Below are positions 16,297 to 22,728 of a DNA stretch of 54,408 bases, in pieces. The stretch is from a virus: the IMG/VR virus record IMGVR_UViG_3300002835_000252, positions 1 through 54,408 of that record, one strand, 5' to 3'. The position numbers and the translations under genes are program-made. Below the pieces are notes generated by a model. The model was not told where the DNA came from. It made no database searches and saw nothing but the letters and a program-made list of their open reading frames with translations. Each line of letters starts with the position of its first letter. The first letter of the stretch is position 1.

Positions 16297-16316
16297 AAAA
16301 AATCGGGTTATCCGAT
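16297..16316 (-). terminator. Hairpin terminator
   Basis: Minus strand ATCGG-ATAAC-CCGAT followed by six T. It ends the small acidic gene 16391-16552. The 74 bases between them hold no other signal I can name. Confidence 0.6.
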
Positions 16317-16390
16317 AGATTTTGTTTTAAAGTTTTGACATAATATATCTAACAAGATATTGTTTGATAGCGATGAATACAGATACTTCC

Positions 16391-16552
16391 TTATTCACTT
16401 TCATTAGCATAATCTTCTTTCAAGGTTTGTTTTACTTTTGAGAAAGATACCGCCTTAATGTTGGTAATATCTGCGTTGTTTTCTTGAATCCACTTATCAA
16501 TGAAATCTGTTTCATTGATTGAATCTTCATCGAACTCATCTAAGTATTGCAT
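16391..16552 (-). CDS. Small acidic protein, likely early
   Basis: A 53-residue acidic protein (MQYLDEFDEDSINETDFIDK at the start). I place the start at 16552 because the longer frame would begin inside the -7 box of its promoter (16574-16605); transcription should start near 16568. There is no Shine-Dalgarno sequence, as is common in Bacteroidota. No known family. Small acidic phage proteins expressed early often bind and block host enzymes or mimic DNA, but nothing here shows a target. Confidence 0.6.
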   Translation of the reverse strand: MQYLDEFDEDSINETDFIDKWIQENNADITNIKAVSFSKVKQTLKEDYANESE

Positions 16553-16573
16553 TTTTGTTTTGTAATTGTTATA

Positions 16574-16605
16574 CAAATATACTAAAAAAATCTGACGTTT
16601 CCAAG
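16574..16605 (-). promoter_or_regulatory. Bacteroidota-type promoter before the small acidic gene
   Basis: Minus strand CTTG, 20-base spacer, TATATTTG. The -7 box is perfect; the -33 box has one change. Confidence 0.7.
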
Positions 16606-16612
16606 CACTTTT

Positions 16613-16774
16613 TTACTCACCATCAATTTTTATTTGTTTGAATTTACGGCAAGCATTTTTCGTTGCTTTCTTTTTCTTGTCTTCTACCACATTAGTCTTG
16701 TACCGACCGTCATAGACACCCGCTTCAACTTGTGCCTGACGTTTTCGGGATTCAGTATTCCCTACGGTTTCCAT
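16613..16774 (-). CDS. Small basic protein
   Basis: A 53-residue, Lys-rich protein (METVGNTESRKRQAQVEAGV at the start, VVEDKKKKATKNACRKFKQI near the end). AAGGAG lies nine bases before the ATG, and the ORF overlaps the end of the SWIM gene by 13 bases, so it is probably translated with it. It is too short for a standard reading-frame cutoff. Function unknown; the charge suggests nucleic acid binding. Confidence 0.6.
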   Translation of the reverse strand: METVGNTESRKRQAQVEAGVYDGRYKTNVVEDKKKKATKNACRKFKQIKIDGE

Positions 16775-17115
16775 CCTGTTTTCTCCTTGATTTGTTTTAT
16801 GTGCCTACAATCTTTGTTTCTGTGATAAATATTGGAAGGACAAGAACAACTCCAATAATTACCATCATTTTTTACATTGTAGAACGAACCTTTCTTTGAT
16901 GATTCAACATTCCAAGTTTTACTTTCGGCTTTAATCTTCGGTGGTGGTGTCCATTGAACCCAACGACTTCTTGCATCTTCGTATGTAAAATCATCGGGAA
17001 CGTGATAGAACCCACTATCAGATTGACACATTCCGTATATTACGTGTTTTCTACCGGCCTCACCTAAAATTGCCGGTGGTAGAATACTAACTACTTTATC
17101 TGGAATATAGGTCAT
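16762..17115 (-). CDS. SWIM zinc-finger protein
   Basis: A 117-residue protein whose C-terminal third has WSCSCPSNIYHRNKDCRHIK, a CxCx(n)CxH SWIM zinc finger. SWIM domains bind DNA or proteins and occur in recombination and chromatin proteins. The N-terminal part has no known motif. It belongs to a closely spaced cassette of small genes (16.6-18 kb), each with AAGGA-type ribosome sites, likely expressed early. Possible roles are DNA binding or control of host functions; the sequence does not decide. Confidence 0.78.
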   Translation of the reverse strand: MTYIPDKVVSILPPAILGEAGRKHVIYGMCQSDSGFYHVPDDFTYEDARSRWVQWTPPPKIKAESKTWNVESSKKGSFYNVKNDGNYWSCSCPSNIYHRNKDCRHIKQIKEKTGWKP

Positions 17116-17120
17116 TGCTG

Positions 17121-17306
17121 TTATCCTTGTTCAATAGTCCACATTGTATCTCCCATCTTCACGTATTCACATTCGTTTTCGAGAATGAAATTGAACGCCC
17201 ACTTGTCATCGTCACCGAAGGTATCTAAGTTTAGGGATTCCTTTGATACGTGCCATCCATGTATTTCATCGTGGGTATGGATTGAATAGGTCATAGTCTT
17301 TTTCAT
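17121..17306 (-). CDS. Hypothetical small protein
   Basis: A 61-residue protein (MKKTMTYSIHTHDEIHGWHV at the start) with several His and Trp. AAGGACACGATA precedes the ATG. It sits between the receiver-like gene and the SWIM gene in the same run of genes. I do not recognise it. Confidence 0.65.
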   Translation of the reverse strand: MKKTMTYSIHTHDEIHGWHVSKESLNLDTFGDDDKWAFNFILENECEYVKMGDTMWTIEQG

Positions 17307-17318
17307 TATCGTGTCCTT

Positions 17319-17735
17319 TTACTTGTTGAGTGTTTGAAATCGGTTGTAATCGTTGATTGTTTGTTTGATTCGTTCTCTACCGATTGGGTTTTTACTGTGA
17401 ACCAAACATTCAGGAAGATTGATTGAGTTGTCAATACACCATTGAACCAAGAACTTTGCAGAATCATTACCCGTCTTTTCATCAACCTTACCACCAACGT
17501 CTGCCAAATCGTGGTCAAATGAAACCAATTCGGGAACTTCATTCTGTTTGAATCGGTCGGACAATGTACGAACGAACTCATCGTGGCTTCTTACAACAAC
17601 CCATTTGAGGTTGGTGTATCTTGAATCGTTCATCCAAGTACATTCGTTAGGTTGCCGTTCATCGTCAAGAAAGAGATTGTAGGTTTGAAACTGTTTGTCT
17701 TCAGTCATCAGTTGTTTGAGTTTTATCATCGTGGT
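17319..17735 (-). CDS. Cyclic-phosphate-processing receiver-like (cPRR) protein with MIKLK leader
   Basis: A 138-residue protein from the ATG at 17735, preceded by AAGGAG; the longer frame overlaps the upstream gene. After the leader MIKLKQLMTEDKQFQ comes NLFLDDERQP, then WVVVRSHDEFV and LVSFDHDLAD, a pattern of receiver-fold domains that bind a metal with DDE and DHD residues and that have been linked to processing cyclic phosphates in RNA repair. The phage also has polynucleotide kinase/phosphatase and RNA ligase, so a part in repairing cleaved tRNA is plausible. The domain call is from motif memory. Confidence 0.6.
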   Translation of the reverse strand, partial: TTMIKLKQLMTEDKQFQTYNLFLDDERQPNECTWMNDSRYTNLKWVVVRSHDEFVRTLSDRFKQNEVPELVSFDHDLADVGGKVDEKTGNDSAKFLVQWCIDNSINLPECLVHSKNPIGRERIKQTINDYNRFQTLNK

Positions 17736-17742
17736 CTCCTTG

Positions 17743-17949
17743 TTAGTAACCGTATGGGTTTTCTGCAATCTCACGTCCTTGTTGCCGTGACCAATAAGAA
17801 AGTTCTTCAACAAGAGAATAGTCCGTCAAACCTGAAAGTTCCTCTATCAGTTTACTCTTATCAGACGGATAATCCGTCTGATAGAAGAATTGCCTCTGAT
17901 AAACAATTTCATTGATTATCATTTCTCGTAGTTCTTGATACTTGTCCAT
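17743..17949 (-). CDS. Hypothetical small protein
   Basis: A 68-residue, probably all-helical protein (MDKYQELREMIINEIVYQRQ at the start). Its coding sequence contains a perfect 12-base inverted repeat with a one-base centre at 17859-17883, which gives the residues YQTDYPSDK. AAGGACAATAACA precedes the ATG. It lies downstream of the first pentapeptide-repeat gene. Function unknown. Confidence 0.65.
   Translation of the reverse strand: MDKYQELREMIINEIVYQRQFFYQTDYPSDKSKLIEELSGLTDYSLVEELSYWSRQQGREIAENPYGY
17859..17883. repeat. Perfect 12-bp inverted repeat inside a gene
   Basis: TATCAGACGGAT, one A, ATCCGTCTGATA. It could be a protein-binding operator or an RNA hairpin within the mRNA of the 17743-17949 gene. 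Confidence 0.7.
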
Positions 17950-17966
17950 TGTTATTGTCCTTAATG

Positions 17967-18257
17967 TTAAAACTTTGTGTAAGAATTTATTTGCACACCT
18001 TCCAAGTTTGCACCCGTCAAGTTTGCACCACTCAAGTTTGCACCACTCAAATCGGCTTCCTTTAAGTCTGCACCACTCAAGTTTGCACCTCTCAAGTTTG
18101 CACCTAACAAGTATGCGTAATACAAGTTTGCACCACTCAAGTCTGCACCACTCAAGTCCGCATCACACAATTCTTCACCTCTCAAGTCTGCACCTACCAA
18201 AGTATCTGCGTCAACCGTGTGAATTACTTCACCATCCATGTTCTTTATCTCAATCAT
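17967..18257 (-). CDS. Pentapeptide-repeat protein 1
   Basis: A 96-residue protein. After [20 protein letters not shown] come about 13 pentapeptide units of the A(D/N)LxG type (for example [20 protein letters not shown]), ending in NSYTKF. Such proteins form a right-handed square beta-helix; some mimic DNA and protect or inhibit gyrase. The first 20 and last 6 residues are almost identical in the paralogue at 19255-19530, so one arose from the other by duplication. Promoter at 18292-18323, ribosome site AAGGACAACAG. The target is unknown. Confidence 0.85.
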   Translation of the reverse strand: MIEIKNMDGEVIHTVDADTLVGADLRGEELCDADLSGADLSGANLYYAYLLGANLRGANLSGADLKEADLSGANLSGANLTGANLEGVQINSYTKF

Positions 18258-18291
18258 TCTGTTGTCCTTATTGTGTGTGAAACTTATAATA

Positions 18292-18323
18292 CAAAGATAC
18301 GGACTCTATTCTAAATCGGCAAT
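18292..18323 (-). promoter_or_regulatory. Bacteroidota-type promoter before pentapeptide gene 1
   Basis: Minus strand ATTG, 20-base spacer, TATCTTTG (fits TAnnTTTG). The flanks match the promoter at 19979-20010, so this is a duplicated control region. Confidence 0.65.
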
Positions 18324-18333
18324 GAACTAATGA

Positions 18334-18609
18334 TTAATTTTTGTTCATGTTTCTACCTGAAATTTCGTCATAACCTTGTTGATGGTTTATCCAAAATCTC
18401 GCAGGTATCTTTGTTGCTTTTTCTAATTTTTGAGCAATGATTGAATCAATACTACCATTGCCGTTGATTAGATTGATGATAGTTTGTTCTGATATACCGG
18501 AAAGATATGATAGTTTTAACGGTGTTACATTCATTTCGTCCATTTTCTCCGCGAGTGTTTCACCGGGATGAGGATGAAATTGTGGATGGTATTGATTGAC
18601 GATGTTCAT
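18334..18609 (-). CDS. HigA-like antitoxin / XRE-family regulator (no toxin partner)
   Basis: A 91-residue protein from the ATG at 18609; the longer frame starts at a TTG inside the ribosome site. HPHPGETLAEKMDEMNVTPL, then KLSYLSGISEQTIINLINGN (the helix-turn-helix) and IPARFWINHQQGYDE are classic HigA-family features. HigA antitoxins bind the HigB RNase and repress their own operon. No HigB-like toxin is next to it, so it may disarm a host HigB or act only as a regulator. It follows, after two bases, the 18611-18949 gene. Confidence 0.85.
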   Translation of the reverse strand: MNIVNQYHPQFHPHPGETLAEKMDEMNVTPLKLSYLSGISEQTIINLINGNGSIDSIIAQKLEKATKIPARFWINHQQGYDEISGRNMNKN

Positions 18610-18610
18610 A

Positions 18611-18949
18611 TTAAGCAACCTTTGTAAATGTTACAGGAAATTCGTTTTGAATACCACGTTCTTGTTCGTCAATGAGACAAAGGATTGACTTCAAAATTCC
18701 GTTCAAAAAGATATGACGAGCGTCAATAGAAAAATCATCAGATTGTTTAAGACGTTCCCCGTGAACAGTCATAATAAATGTATAGGGTTTATAGGTTTTA
18801 CCAAACTTACTGGCCGCGGACATTGCTCGTCCTACCGTCTTGTAAGACTTAACACACCAACGGTATGTTCCGAATGTAAGTGGGTTACTACGAAGTTTAT
18901 TATCTCCACAAAGCATCATATCTAATTTTGGAACGATGATGTAATTCAT
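18611..18949 (-). CDS. Hypothetical protein
   Basis: A 112-residue protein (MNYIIVPKLDMMLCGDNKLR at the start) with a TYRWCVKSYKTVGRAMSAAS stretch in the middle and IFLNGILKSILCLIDE later. I do not recognise it. It does not look like HigB, although it lies just upstream of the HigA-like gene where a toxin would be expected. AAGGACAACAACA precedes the ATG, the same leader as its neighbours. Confidence 0.65.
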   Translation of the reverse strand: MNYIIVPKLDMMLCGDNKLRSNPLTFGTYRWCVKSYKTVGRAMSAASKFGKTYKPYTFIMTVHGERLKQSDDFSIDARHIFLNGILKSILCLIDEQERGIQNEFPVTFTKVA

Positions 18950-18994
18950 TGTTGTTGTCCTTAGTGTGTGAATAAAAGTGTTTGTTTCAATTTT

Positions 18995-19237
18995 TTAGCG
19001 AAGGTAACTTTCAATAACGGTTTGTGAAACTGAACTTGCTTTTACACTACCCAACCATTTGTTAATGTGGCGTGTTGTTGTTCGTGAAAACTTTTGCTCT
19101 GTTCGTAGATACTCACCGTTTTTGTGGTCATATACCGCGACCGGTGTTTCATACGAGAAGAGAATATCGTTGCCATTTCGTTGAAGAAGGTTTACGTTTG
19201 AACCAATTTGTTTTAGACGAATAGGAAGACTAATCAT
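18995..19237 (-). CDS. Small conserved-type phage protein
   Basis: An 80-residue protein. NDILFSYETPVAVYD and RTEQKFSRTTTRHINKWLGS are features I associate with a short protein family frequent in tailed phages, of unknown function. AAGGACAACAACA precedes the ATG. It lies between pentapeptide gene 2 and the unknown 112-residue gene. Confidence 0.7.
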   Translation of the reverse strand: MISLPIRLKQIGSNVNLLQRNGNDILFSYETPVAVYDHKNGEYLRTEQKFSRTTTRHINKWLGSVKASSVSQTVIESYLR

Positions 19238-19254
19238 TGTTGTTGTCCTTAATG

Positions 19255-19530
19255 TTAAAACTTTGTGTAAGAATTTACTAGCATACCCCTCAAGTTTGCA
19301 CCACTCAAGTTTGCACCTTCCAAGTTTGCATCAATCAAGTTTGCATCAATCAAGTTTGCACCACTCAAGTCTGCACCAAACAAGTTTGCACTACTCAAGT
19401 TTGCACCTTCCAAGTCTGCACCAAACAGGTCTGCGCCTTCCAAGTTTGCACCATACAAGTTTCCACCTCTCAAAGTATCTGCGTCAACCGTGTGAATTAC
19501 TTCACCATCCATGTTCCTTATCTCAATCAT
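19255..19530 (-). CDS. Pentapeptide-repeat protein 2
   Basis: A 91-residue paralogue of the 17967-18257 product. The start ([20 protein letters not shown]) and end (NSYTKF) are almost unchanged, while the repeat core differs in unit order ([20 protein letters not shown]). This pattern fits duplication followed by loss and gain of repeat units. It overlaps the gene upstream by eight bases, so it is co-translated. Like its sister it may be a DNA mimic; no target is evident. Confidence 0.85.
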   Translation of the reverse strand: MIEIRNMDGEVIHTVDADTLRGGNLYGANLEGADLFGADLEGANLSSANLFGADLSGANLIDANLIDANLEGANLSGANLRGMLVNSYTKF

Positions 19531-19705
19531 TCTGTTGTCCTTCTACGTCTTGAAGTGTTTTTTCTAATAGTTCGGTGATAATACGCCAATGGTATATGGA
19601 CATTGAGTGATCGTCATCGGCATTACCATAATATCCATTTACTGCCTCTTTGATGACATCCAACATCATTTGATTTTGTTTCTCCAACTTTTCGATTTCG
19701 GTCAT
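19523..19705 (-). CDS. Small coiled-coil-like protein
   Basis: A 60-residue protein. [19 protein letters not shown] at the start nearly repeats KKLEEQNQMMLDALKGL in the next gene upstream, so the two share a duplicated helical segment. The ATG overlaps the previous stop as TAATG. Function unknown. Confidence 0.65.
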   Translation of the reverse strand: MTEIEKLEKQNQMMLDVIKEAVNGYYGNADDDHSMSIYHWRIITELLEKTLQDVEGQQND

Positions 19706-19944
19706 TACTGTTGTCCTTCTACATTTGTGATTGCTGCATGGGCTTTATCCCATGCGGCCAGTTCTTCGTTTGACAACTCACAAGGGCAACCCCAATTCCC
19801 GTTGCACAATCCCTTCAACGCATCCAACATCATTTGATTTTGTTCCTCTAACTTCTTTACGTCTGCATCACGAACCCAATCGCCATAAGCAAGTGGGTAC
19901 TCACACCCATAGTCGTCCATGTCATATCTTTCTAGGGGTTTCAT
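19705..19944 (-). CDS. Hypothetical protein with the shared EQNQMMLD helix
   Basis: A 79-residue protein from the ATG at 19944 (MKPLERYDMDDYGCEYPLAY), preceded by AAGGACAACAAC. The longer frame runs into the promoter at 19979-20010. The centre has KKLEEQNQMMLDALKGL, shared with the downstream gene. Four Cys are present without a clear metal pattern. It is the first gene of the pentapeptide-2 operon. Function unknown. Confidence 0.65.
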   Translation of the reverse strand: MKPLERYDMDDYGCEYPLAYGDWVRDADVKKLEEQNQMMLDALKGLCNGNWGCPCELSNEELAAWDKAHAAITNVEGQQ

Positions 19945-19978
19945 GTTGTTGTCCTTATTGTGTGTGAAACTTATAGTA

Positions 19979-20010
19979 CAAAGATACGGCAAGTATTATG
20001 AACAGGCAAT
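19979..20010 (-). promoter_or_regulatory. Bacteroidota-type promoter at the head of the small-gene cassette
   Basis: Minus strand ATTG, 20-base spacer, TATCTTTG. It is a duplicate of 18292-18323, with a shared downstream GTTTCACACA sequence. Confidence 0.65.
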
Positions 20011-20074
20011 GACAAACAAATTAATTTTTGTTCATTTACCTCGAAATTTTCAAAATTTGAGGGGTATTGTAGGG

Positions 20075-20159
20075 CGGAAGGCACTGGAATCGAACCAGTT
20101 CATGTTCTACCACGGCTTCAGATTAGCAATCTGACCCCTTACCGGTCGGGCAGCCTTCC
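20075..20159 (-). tRNA. tRNA-Ser(GCT)
   Basis: Acceptor GGAAGGC pairs with GCCTTCC; anticodon arm TCAGA-TTGCTAA-TCTGA; long variable arm and G73, as expected for serine; T arm with GGTTCGATTCC. It is the last tRNA of the array. Confidence 0.93.
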
Positions 20160-20195
20160 AATGTGTTATCGTTCTTTGATTAGTTTGTTAATCGT

Positions 20196-20555
20196 TTAGT
20201 AGTTCTTTACTTCTTTGTAGCAGTTATCGAATAGTAGTTCTTTTTGAATTTTGTTGGTGTTATCTGTCATATACGTCTTACCTAAATGTTCTCGTTCCAA
20301 TCGGTCGATTCGATTCGTCATCTTATCAAATCGGGAATCTAAAACTCTTATCATATCCCTATTCTGGGATTCAATTTTATCATGTGTTGAATCGAATTTG
20401 TTGCTCGTCCAATTTGTAGTATCATTGATTATCTGATTGAACCCGTTAAGTTCTCTTTTTAATTTATAAACCATGACTAAATTGAAAACTGCACCTACAA
20501 GATTGAATGTAAATGCAACAGACAATATACCCAAAGTAAATGATGTAATATCCAT
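20196..20555 (-). CDS. Membrane-anchored coiled-coil protein
   Basis: A 119-residue protein with one N-terminal membrane segment (about residues 7-30, LGILSVAFTFNLVGAVFNLV) and then a long charged helix (residues 35-95) with coiled-coil character (FDSTHDKIESQNRDMIRVL, KMTNRIDRLEREH). This shape resembles inner-membrane spanins and some superinfection or lysis-control proteins, but no lysis genes are next to it. AAGGAG precedes the ATG. It lies inside the tRNA array between Ser and Arg tRNAs. Confidence 0.7.
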   Translation of the reverse strand: MDITSFTLGILSVAFTFNLVGAVFNLVMVYKLKRELNGFNQIINDTTNWTSNKFDSTHDKIESQNRDMIRVLDSRFDKMTNRIDRLEREHLGKTYMTDNTNKIQKELLFDNCYKEVKNY

Positions 20556-20596
20556 AATATTCTCCTTATTATTTCAAAGAACGATAACACGTTTTG

Positions 20597-20670
20597 TACA
20601 CTCGATTGGATTTGAACCAATGGCCCACAACTTAGAAGGTTGTTGCTCTATCCAGCTGAGCTACGAGTGC
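20597..20670 (-). tRNA. tRNA-Arg(TCT)
   Basis: Acceptor GCACTCG/CGAGTGT; anticodon arm ACAAC-CTTCTAA-GTTGT. It reads AGA, a codon used heavily in AT-rich phage genes. Confidence 0.93.
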
Positions 20671-20676
20671 GTTCTG

Positions 20677-20760
20677 TACCACCGACCGGAATTGAACCGG
20701 TACGTCCTTACGGACAACGGATTTTAAGTCCGTTGCGTCTGCCTGTTTCGCCACGGTGGC
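20677..20760 (-). tRNA. tRNA-Leu(TAA), first copy
   Basis: Acceptor GCCACCG/CGGTGGT; anticodon arm ACGGA-CTTAAAA-TCCGT; long variable arm; A73. A second TAA-anticodon tRNA lies at 21519-21601. Confidence 0.93.
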
Positions 20761-20764
20761 AAAT

Positions 20765-20801
20765 AAAAATCCCCCACAAATATAATAATACTCGTGAGGG
20801 A
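20765..20801 (-). terminator. Hairpin terminator after the outer-membrane protein gene
   Basis: Minus strand TCCCTCAC and GTGGGGGA arms (8 bp with one G-T) followed by five T, 21 bases after the stop of the beta-barrel gene. Confidence 0.7.
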
Positions 20802-20821
20802 GAGATTACCCCAGTTGTATT

Positions 20822-21427
20822 TTACCAAAGCATATTTACCAATACACGTGCACCATCCAAATAATTATCGGATGTGATGGACGGTGTTACACCCACCGAC
20901 ACGCCTACGGAAACATCATCGTTAAATTGATAATTGTAACCTACCCCAAGACGTGTAGATGCGTTTGCTTGAATCATAAAATCAGAATTAGCAACCGATA
21001 CGGCACTTACTTCAGGACCGATGCCGATTTCTGCAAAAATACCACTACGCCAAGTTTGGCTCAAGTAACCACGAGCAACAAAATATGCCGCTGTCTGATA
21101 TACTTGTGTAGTAGTTGCACCGGAACTATACAAAACATTTCCGGAAAGTGTTGCACCAATAGTGGCTGCATTTCCAATACGGTAATGACGACCGAATTGT
21201 AGACCGGAAGAAAGACCGCCAGTCAACGGTGTTGGTGTGATACTATTTGCCGCAAAGTAATCTCTAATACCCGAAGAGTTGGTCGGAACCAACAAACCTA
21301 CTTCGTTAACCCAATGTGAATCACGTGATGAAATTTCGGCGTAAATAGGTGAAGACTCTGCGAAAGAAGTTACACTTACACCAATAAGTGACATTCCGAG
21401 CAAAATTGAAAACAAAAATCTATTCAT
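20822..21427 (-). CDS. Outer-membrane beta-barrel protein with signal peptide
   Basis: A 201-residue exported protein. The N-terminus is a Sec signal peptide (NRFLFSILLGMSLIGVSVTS, likely cleaved after SFA). The mature part is made of alternating polar/hydrophobic strands rich in Gly, Tyr and Asn (for example RLGVGYNYQFNDDVSVGVSV) and ends VLVNMLW, a C-terminal aromatic beta-signal as used by the BAM machinery. It therefore should sit in the outer membrane of a Gram-negative host. Phage-made barrels such as Lom alter the infected cell surface; exclusion of other phages is a plausible role. It has its own terminator and AAAGG ribosome site, and lies inside the tRNA array. Confidence 0.83.
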   Translation of the reverse strand: MNRFLFSILLGMSLIGVSVTSFAESSPIYAEISSRDSHWVNEVGLLVPTNSSGIRDYFAANSITPTPLTGGLSSGLQFGRHYRIGNAATIGATLSGNVLYSSGATTTQVYQTAAYFVARGYLSQTWRSGIFAEIGIGPEVSAVSVANSDFMIQANASTRLGVGYNYQFNDDVSVGVSVGVTPSITSDNYLDGARVLVNMLW

Positions 21428-21518
21428 ATAAATCCTTTATAAATTATTAAAAAACAAGTAATGATTAACTAACGTTAATCCCCAATAACTCCCTCTTTAT
21501 ACTTCGGGGTAATTTTTG

Positions 21519-21601
21519 TACCACCGGTGGGACTCGACCCCACACAACCATACGGATAACAGATTTTAAATCTGTTGCGGCTACCATTACGCCACGGCGG
21601 C
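21519..21601 (-). tRNA. tRNA-Leu(TAA), second copy
   Basis: Acceptor GCCGCCG/CGGTGGT; anticodon arm ACAGA-TTTAAAA-TCTGT; long variable arm; A73. The body differs from the first TAA tRNA, so it is not a recent duplicate. Confidence 0.88.
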
Positions 21602-21620
21602 ATTTGTTTATTATATCAAA

Positions 21621-22277
21621 TTATTCTGAAAGATACAATCTTTTTAGTTTGTGACACCTATTGTAGTTTGCCCCCTTTGCCGCTAATCCGACCTGTATCA
21701 ATGATTGTCTCATATTAAAGTTGTTTTGTATAAGGACAATCAAAAGTTCATCATCAGTAATCAATACTTTCTGTTTACGTCCCTTTATATTTCTACCTCT
21801 AAATGTAGGTGTTTGACTATGACAATTTGGACATAATGCCTCTAAGTTATCTCTCAAATTATTATGATGATTTCCATCTTTATGTTCCAATTCCAGTGAT
21901 ATTGGTTTGCTCATCCATTCATCTATACCACAAGAATTACATTTCCCATCCTGTTCATATATCACGCGTTTTCTCAAACGCCCAAATGATAGAGTTTCAA
22001 AAGGCGCGGTCATTATATTTTCTTTTGCCTTTGCCTTTTGTTCATCGGTTATTTCACACATTCTCCTGATGAAATTTTCTCGATCTTCATTTGACATTCT
22101 ATTTAGACGTTCATTAAAAGATGGTATTCTACCGGAAAGAGTTCCACTTTTCATGGTGGAACTGATTTTTTGCTTGACTTCATCTGAACGTTCTCTTGAA
22201 TTTCTGCAACTCATAGAGCAGTAATTCAAAAGACCTTTTGACGGCTCAAATTCATTTCCACATTTTTTACAGTTCAT
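21621..22277 (-). CDS. HNH endonuclease with N-terminal zinc finger
   Basis: A 218-residue free-standing homing-type endonuclease from the ATG at 22277 (MNCKKCGNEFEPSKG), preceded by TTTGGAGATAAGT; the upstream part of the longer frame lies in noncoding sequence. Zinc residues: CKKC...CSMSC at the start, then CNSCGID, LELEHKDGNHHNN (the HNH core) and ALCPNCHS. The TATTTATA motif lies 28 bases upstream. It sits just downstream of the intron-bearing tRNA-Lys, so it may have helped move that intron or this part of the tRNA array. Confidence 0.87.
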   Translation of the reverse strand: MNCKKCGNEFEPSKGLLNYCSMSCRNSRERSDEVKQKISSTMKSGTLSGRIPSFNERLNRMSNEDRENFIRRMCEITDEQKAKAKENIMTAPFETLSFGRLRKRVIYEQDGKCNSCGIDEWMSKPISLELEHKDGNHHNNLRDNLEALCPNCHSQTPTFRGRNIKGRKQKVLITDDELLIVLIQNNFNMRQSLIQVGLAAKGANYNRCHKLKRLYLSE

Positions 22278-22304
22278 ACTTATCTCCAAATGTTCGACTC
22301 TACA

Positions 22305-22312
22305 TATAAATA
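22305..22312 (-). promoter_or_regulatory. Candidate late promoter motif (TATTTATA)
   Basis: Minus strand CCTATTTATATGTAGAG, 28 bases before the HNH gene 21621-22277. Confidence 0.5.
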
Positions 22313-22330
22313 GGGTCGAACCTAAAAAAG

Positions 22331-22636
22331 TGATTTCGGTGGGGCTCGAACCCACGACCCACAGATTAACTTACCACTCTTGGTTTCCCAAGCCATCTTT
22401 CGATGTTGTGGTCTGGACTATATCATCATCCAATATATTGGATGTTCGGCGTGTAGTCTCTGAGGATTCTATCTTACGATAGTCTTTCCTGCTGATTGTC
22501 CAATTCGTCAAATTGTTACACTTGGTATTGACGGCTCTAAGGAGTTTCCAGCATATAGCCAAATTCTACTTCTCACATTACTATGAGTGCACTCTTATTT
22601 CAAAGTCTGTTGCTCTACCAGCTGAGCTACGAAATC
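22331..22636 (-). tRNA. tRNA-Lys(TTT) interrupted by a group I intron
   Basis: The 5' exon 22603-22636 (34 bases, ending ACAGACTT) and 3' exon 22331-22369 (starting TTAATCTGT) join to a complete 73-base tRNA: acceptor GATTTCG/CGAAATC, anticodon arm ACAGA-CTTTTAA-TCTGT, A73. The break is between positions 34 and 35 of the anticodon loop, the same place used by introns in several bacterial tRNA genes. The spliced GACTTTTAATC loop is typical of lysine tRNAs. Confidence 0.9.
22370..22602 (-). ncRNA. Group I intron in tRNA-Lys (233 bases, no ORF)
   Basis: The 5' splice site follows U; exon ACUU can pair with intron GAGU to give a P1 with the required U-G pair, and the intron ends in G. Core elements are visible: GGACAATCAGCAGG (P3/P6 side), TCAGAGACTACACG (element R, with GACTA of P7) and GATATAGTCC (element S, with TAGTC of P7). 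The uvsX intron has the same core words, so the two are related. I see no reading frame of its own. Confidence 0.87.
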
Positions 22637-22643
22637 GTTGTTT

Positions 22644-22719
22644 TGGTGGGCCTCCCCGGACTTGAACCGAGAACCTACGCATTATGAGTGCGGCGCTCTT
22701 ACCATTGAGCTAGAAGCCC
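22644..22719 (-). tRNA. tRNA with CAT anticodon (elongator Met or Ile2)
   Basis: Acceptor GGGCTTC/GAGGCCC, A73 and an encoded CCA; anticodon arm CCGCA-CTCATAA-TGCGT. Sequence alone does not separate Met from lysidine-modified Ile; another CAT tRNA is at 25391-25461. Confidence 0.88.
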
Positions 22720-22728
22720 AATATAAAC

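Noticed and set aside
18611-18949. HigB toxin partner of the HigA-like gene
   Set aside because: The sequence shows none of the RelE/HigB-type motifs and is longer than usual.
17942-19553. Plus-strand frames rich in HSSLH repeats
   Set aside because: They are the antisense of the pentapeptide-repeat genes; the repeats come from the coding strand.
20777-20784. Another TATATTTG promoter
   Set aside because: The box lies inside the terminator hairpin of the outer-membrane protein gene and has no -33 element.
22371-22562. A 63-residue reading frame inside the tRNA-Lys intron
   Set aside because: It runs through the conserved intron core and has no ribosome site or known domain; it is a shadow of the RNA structure.
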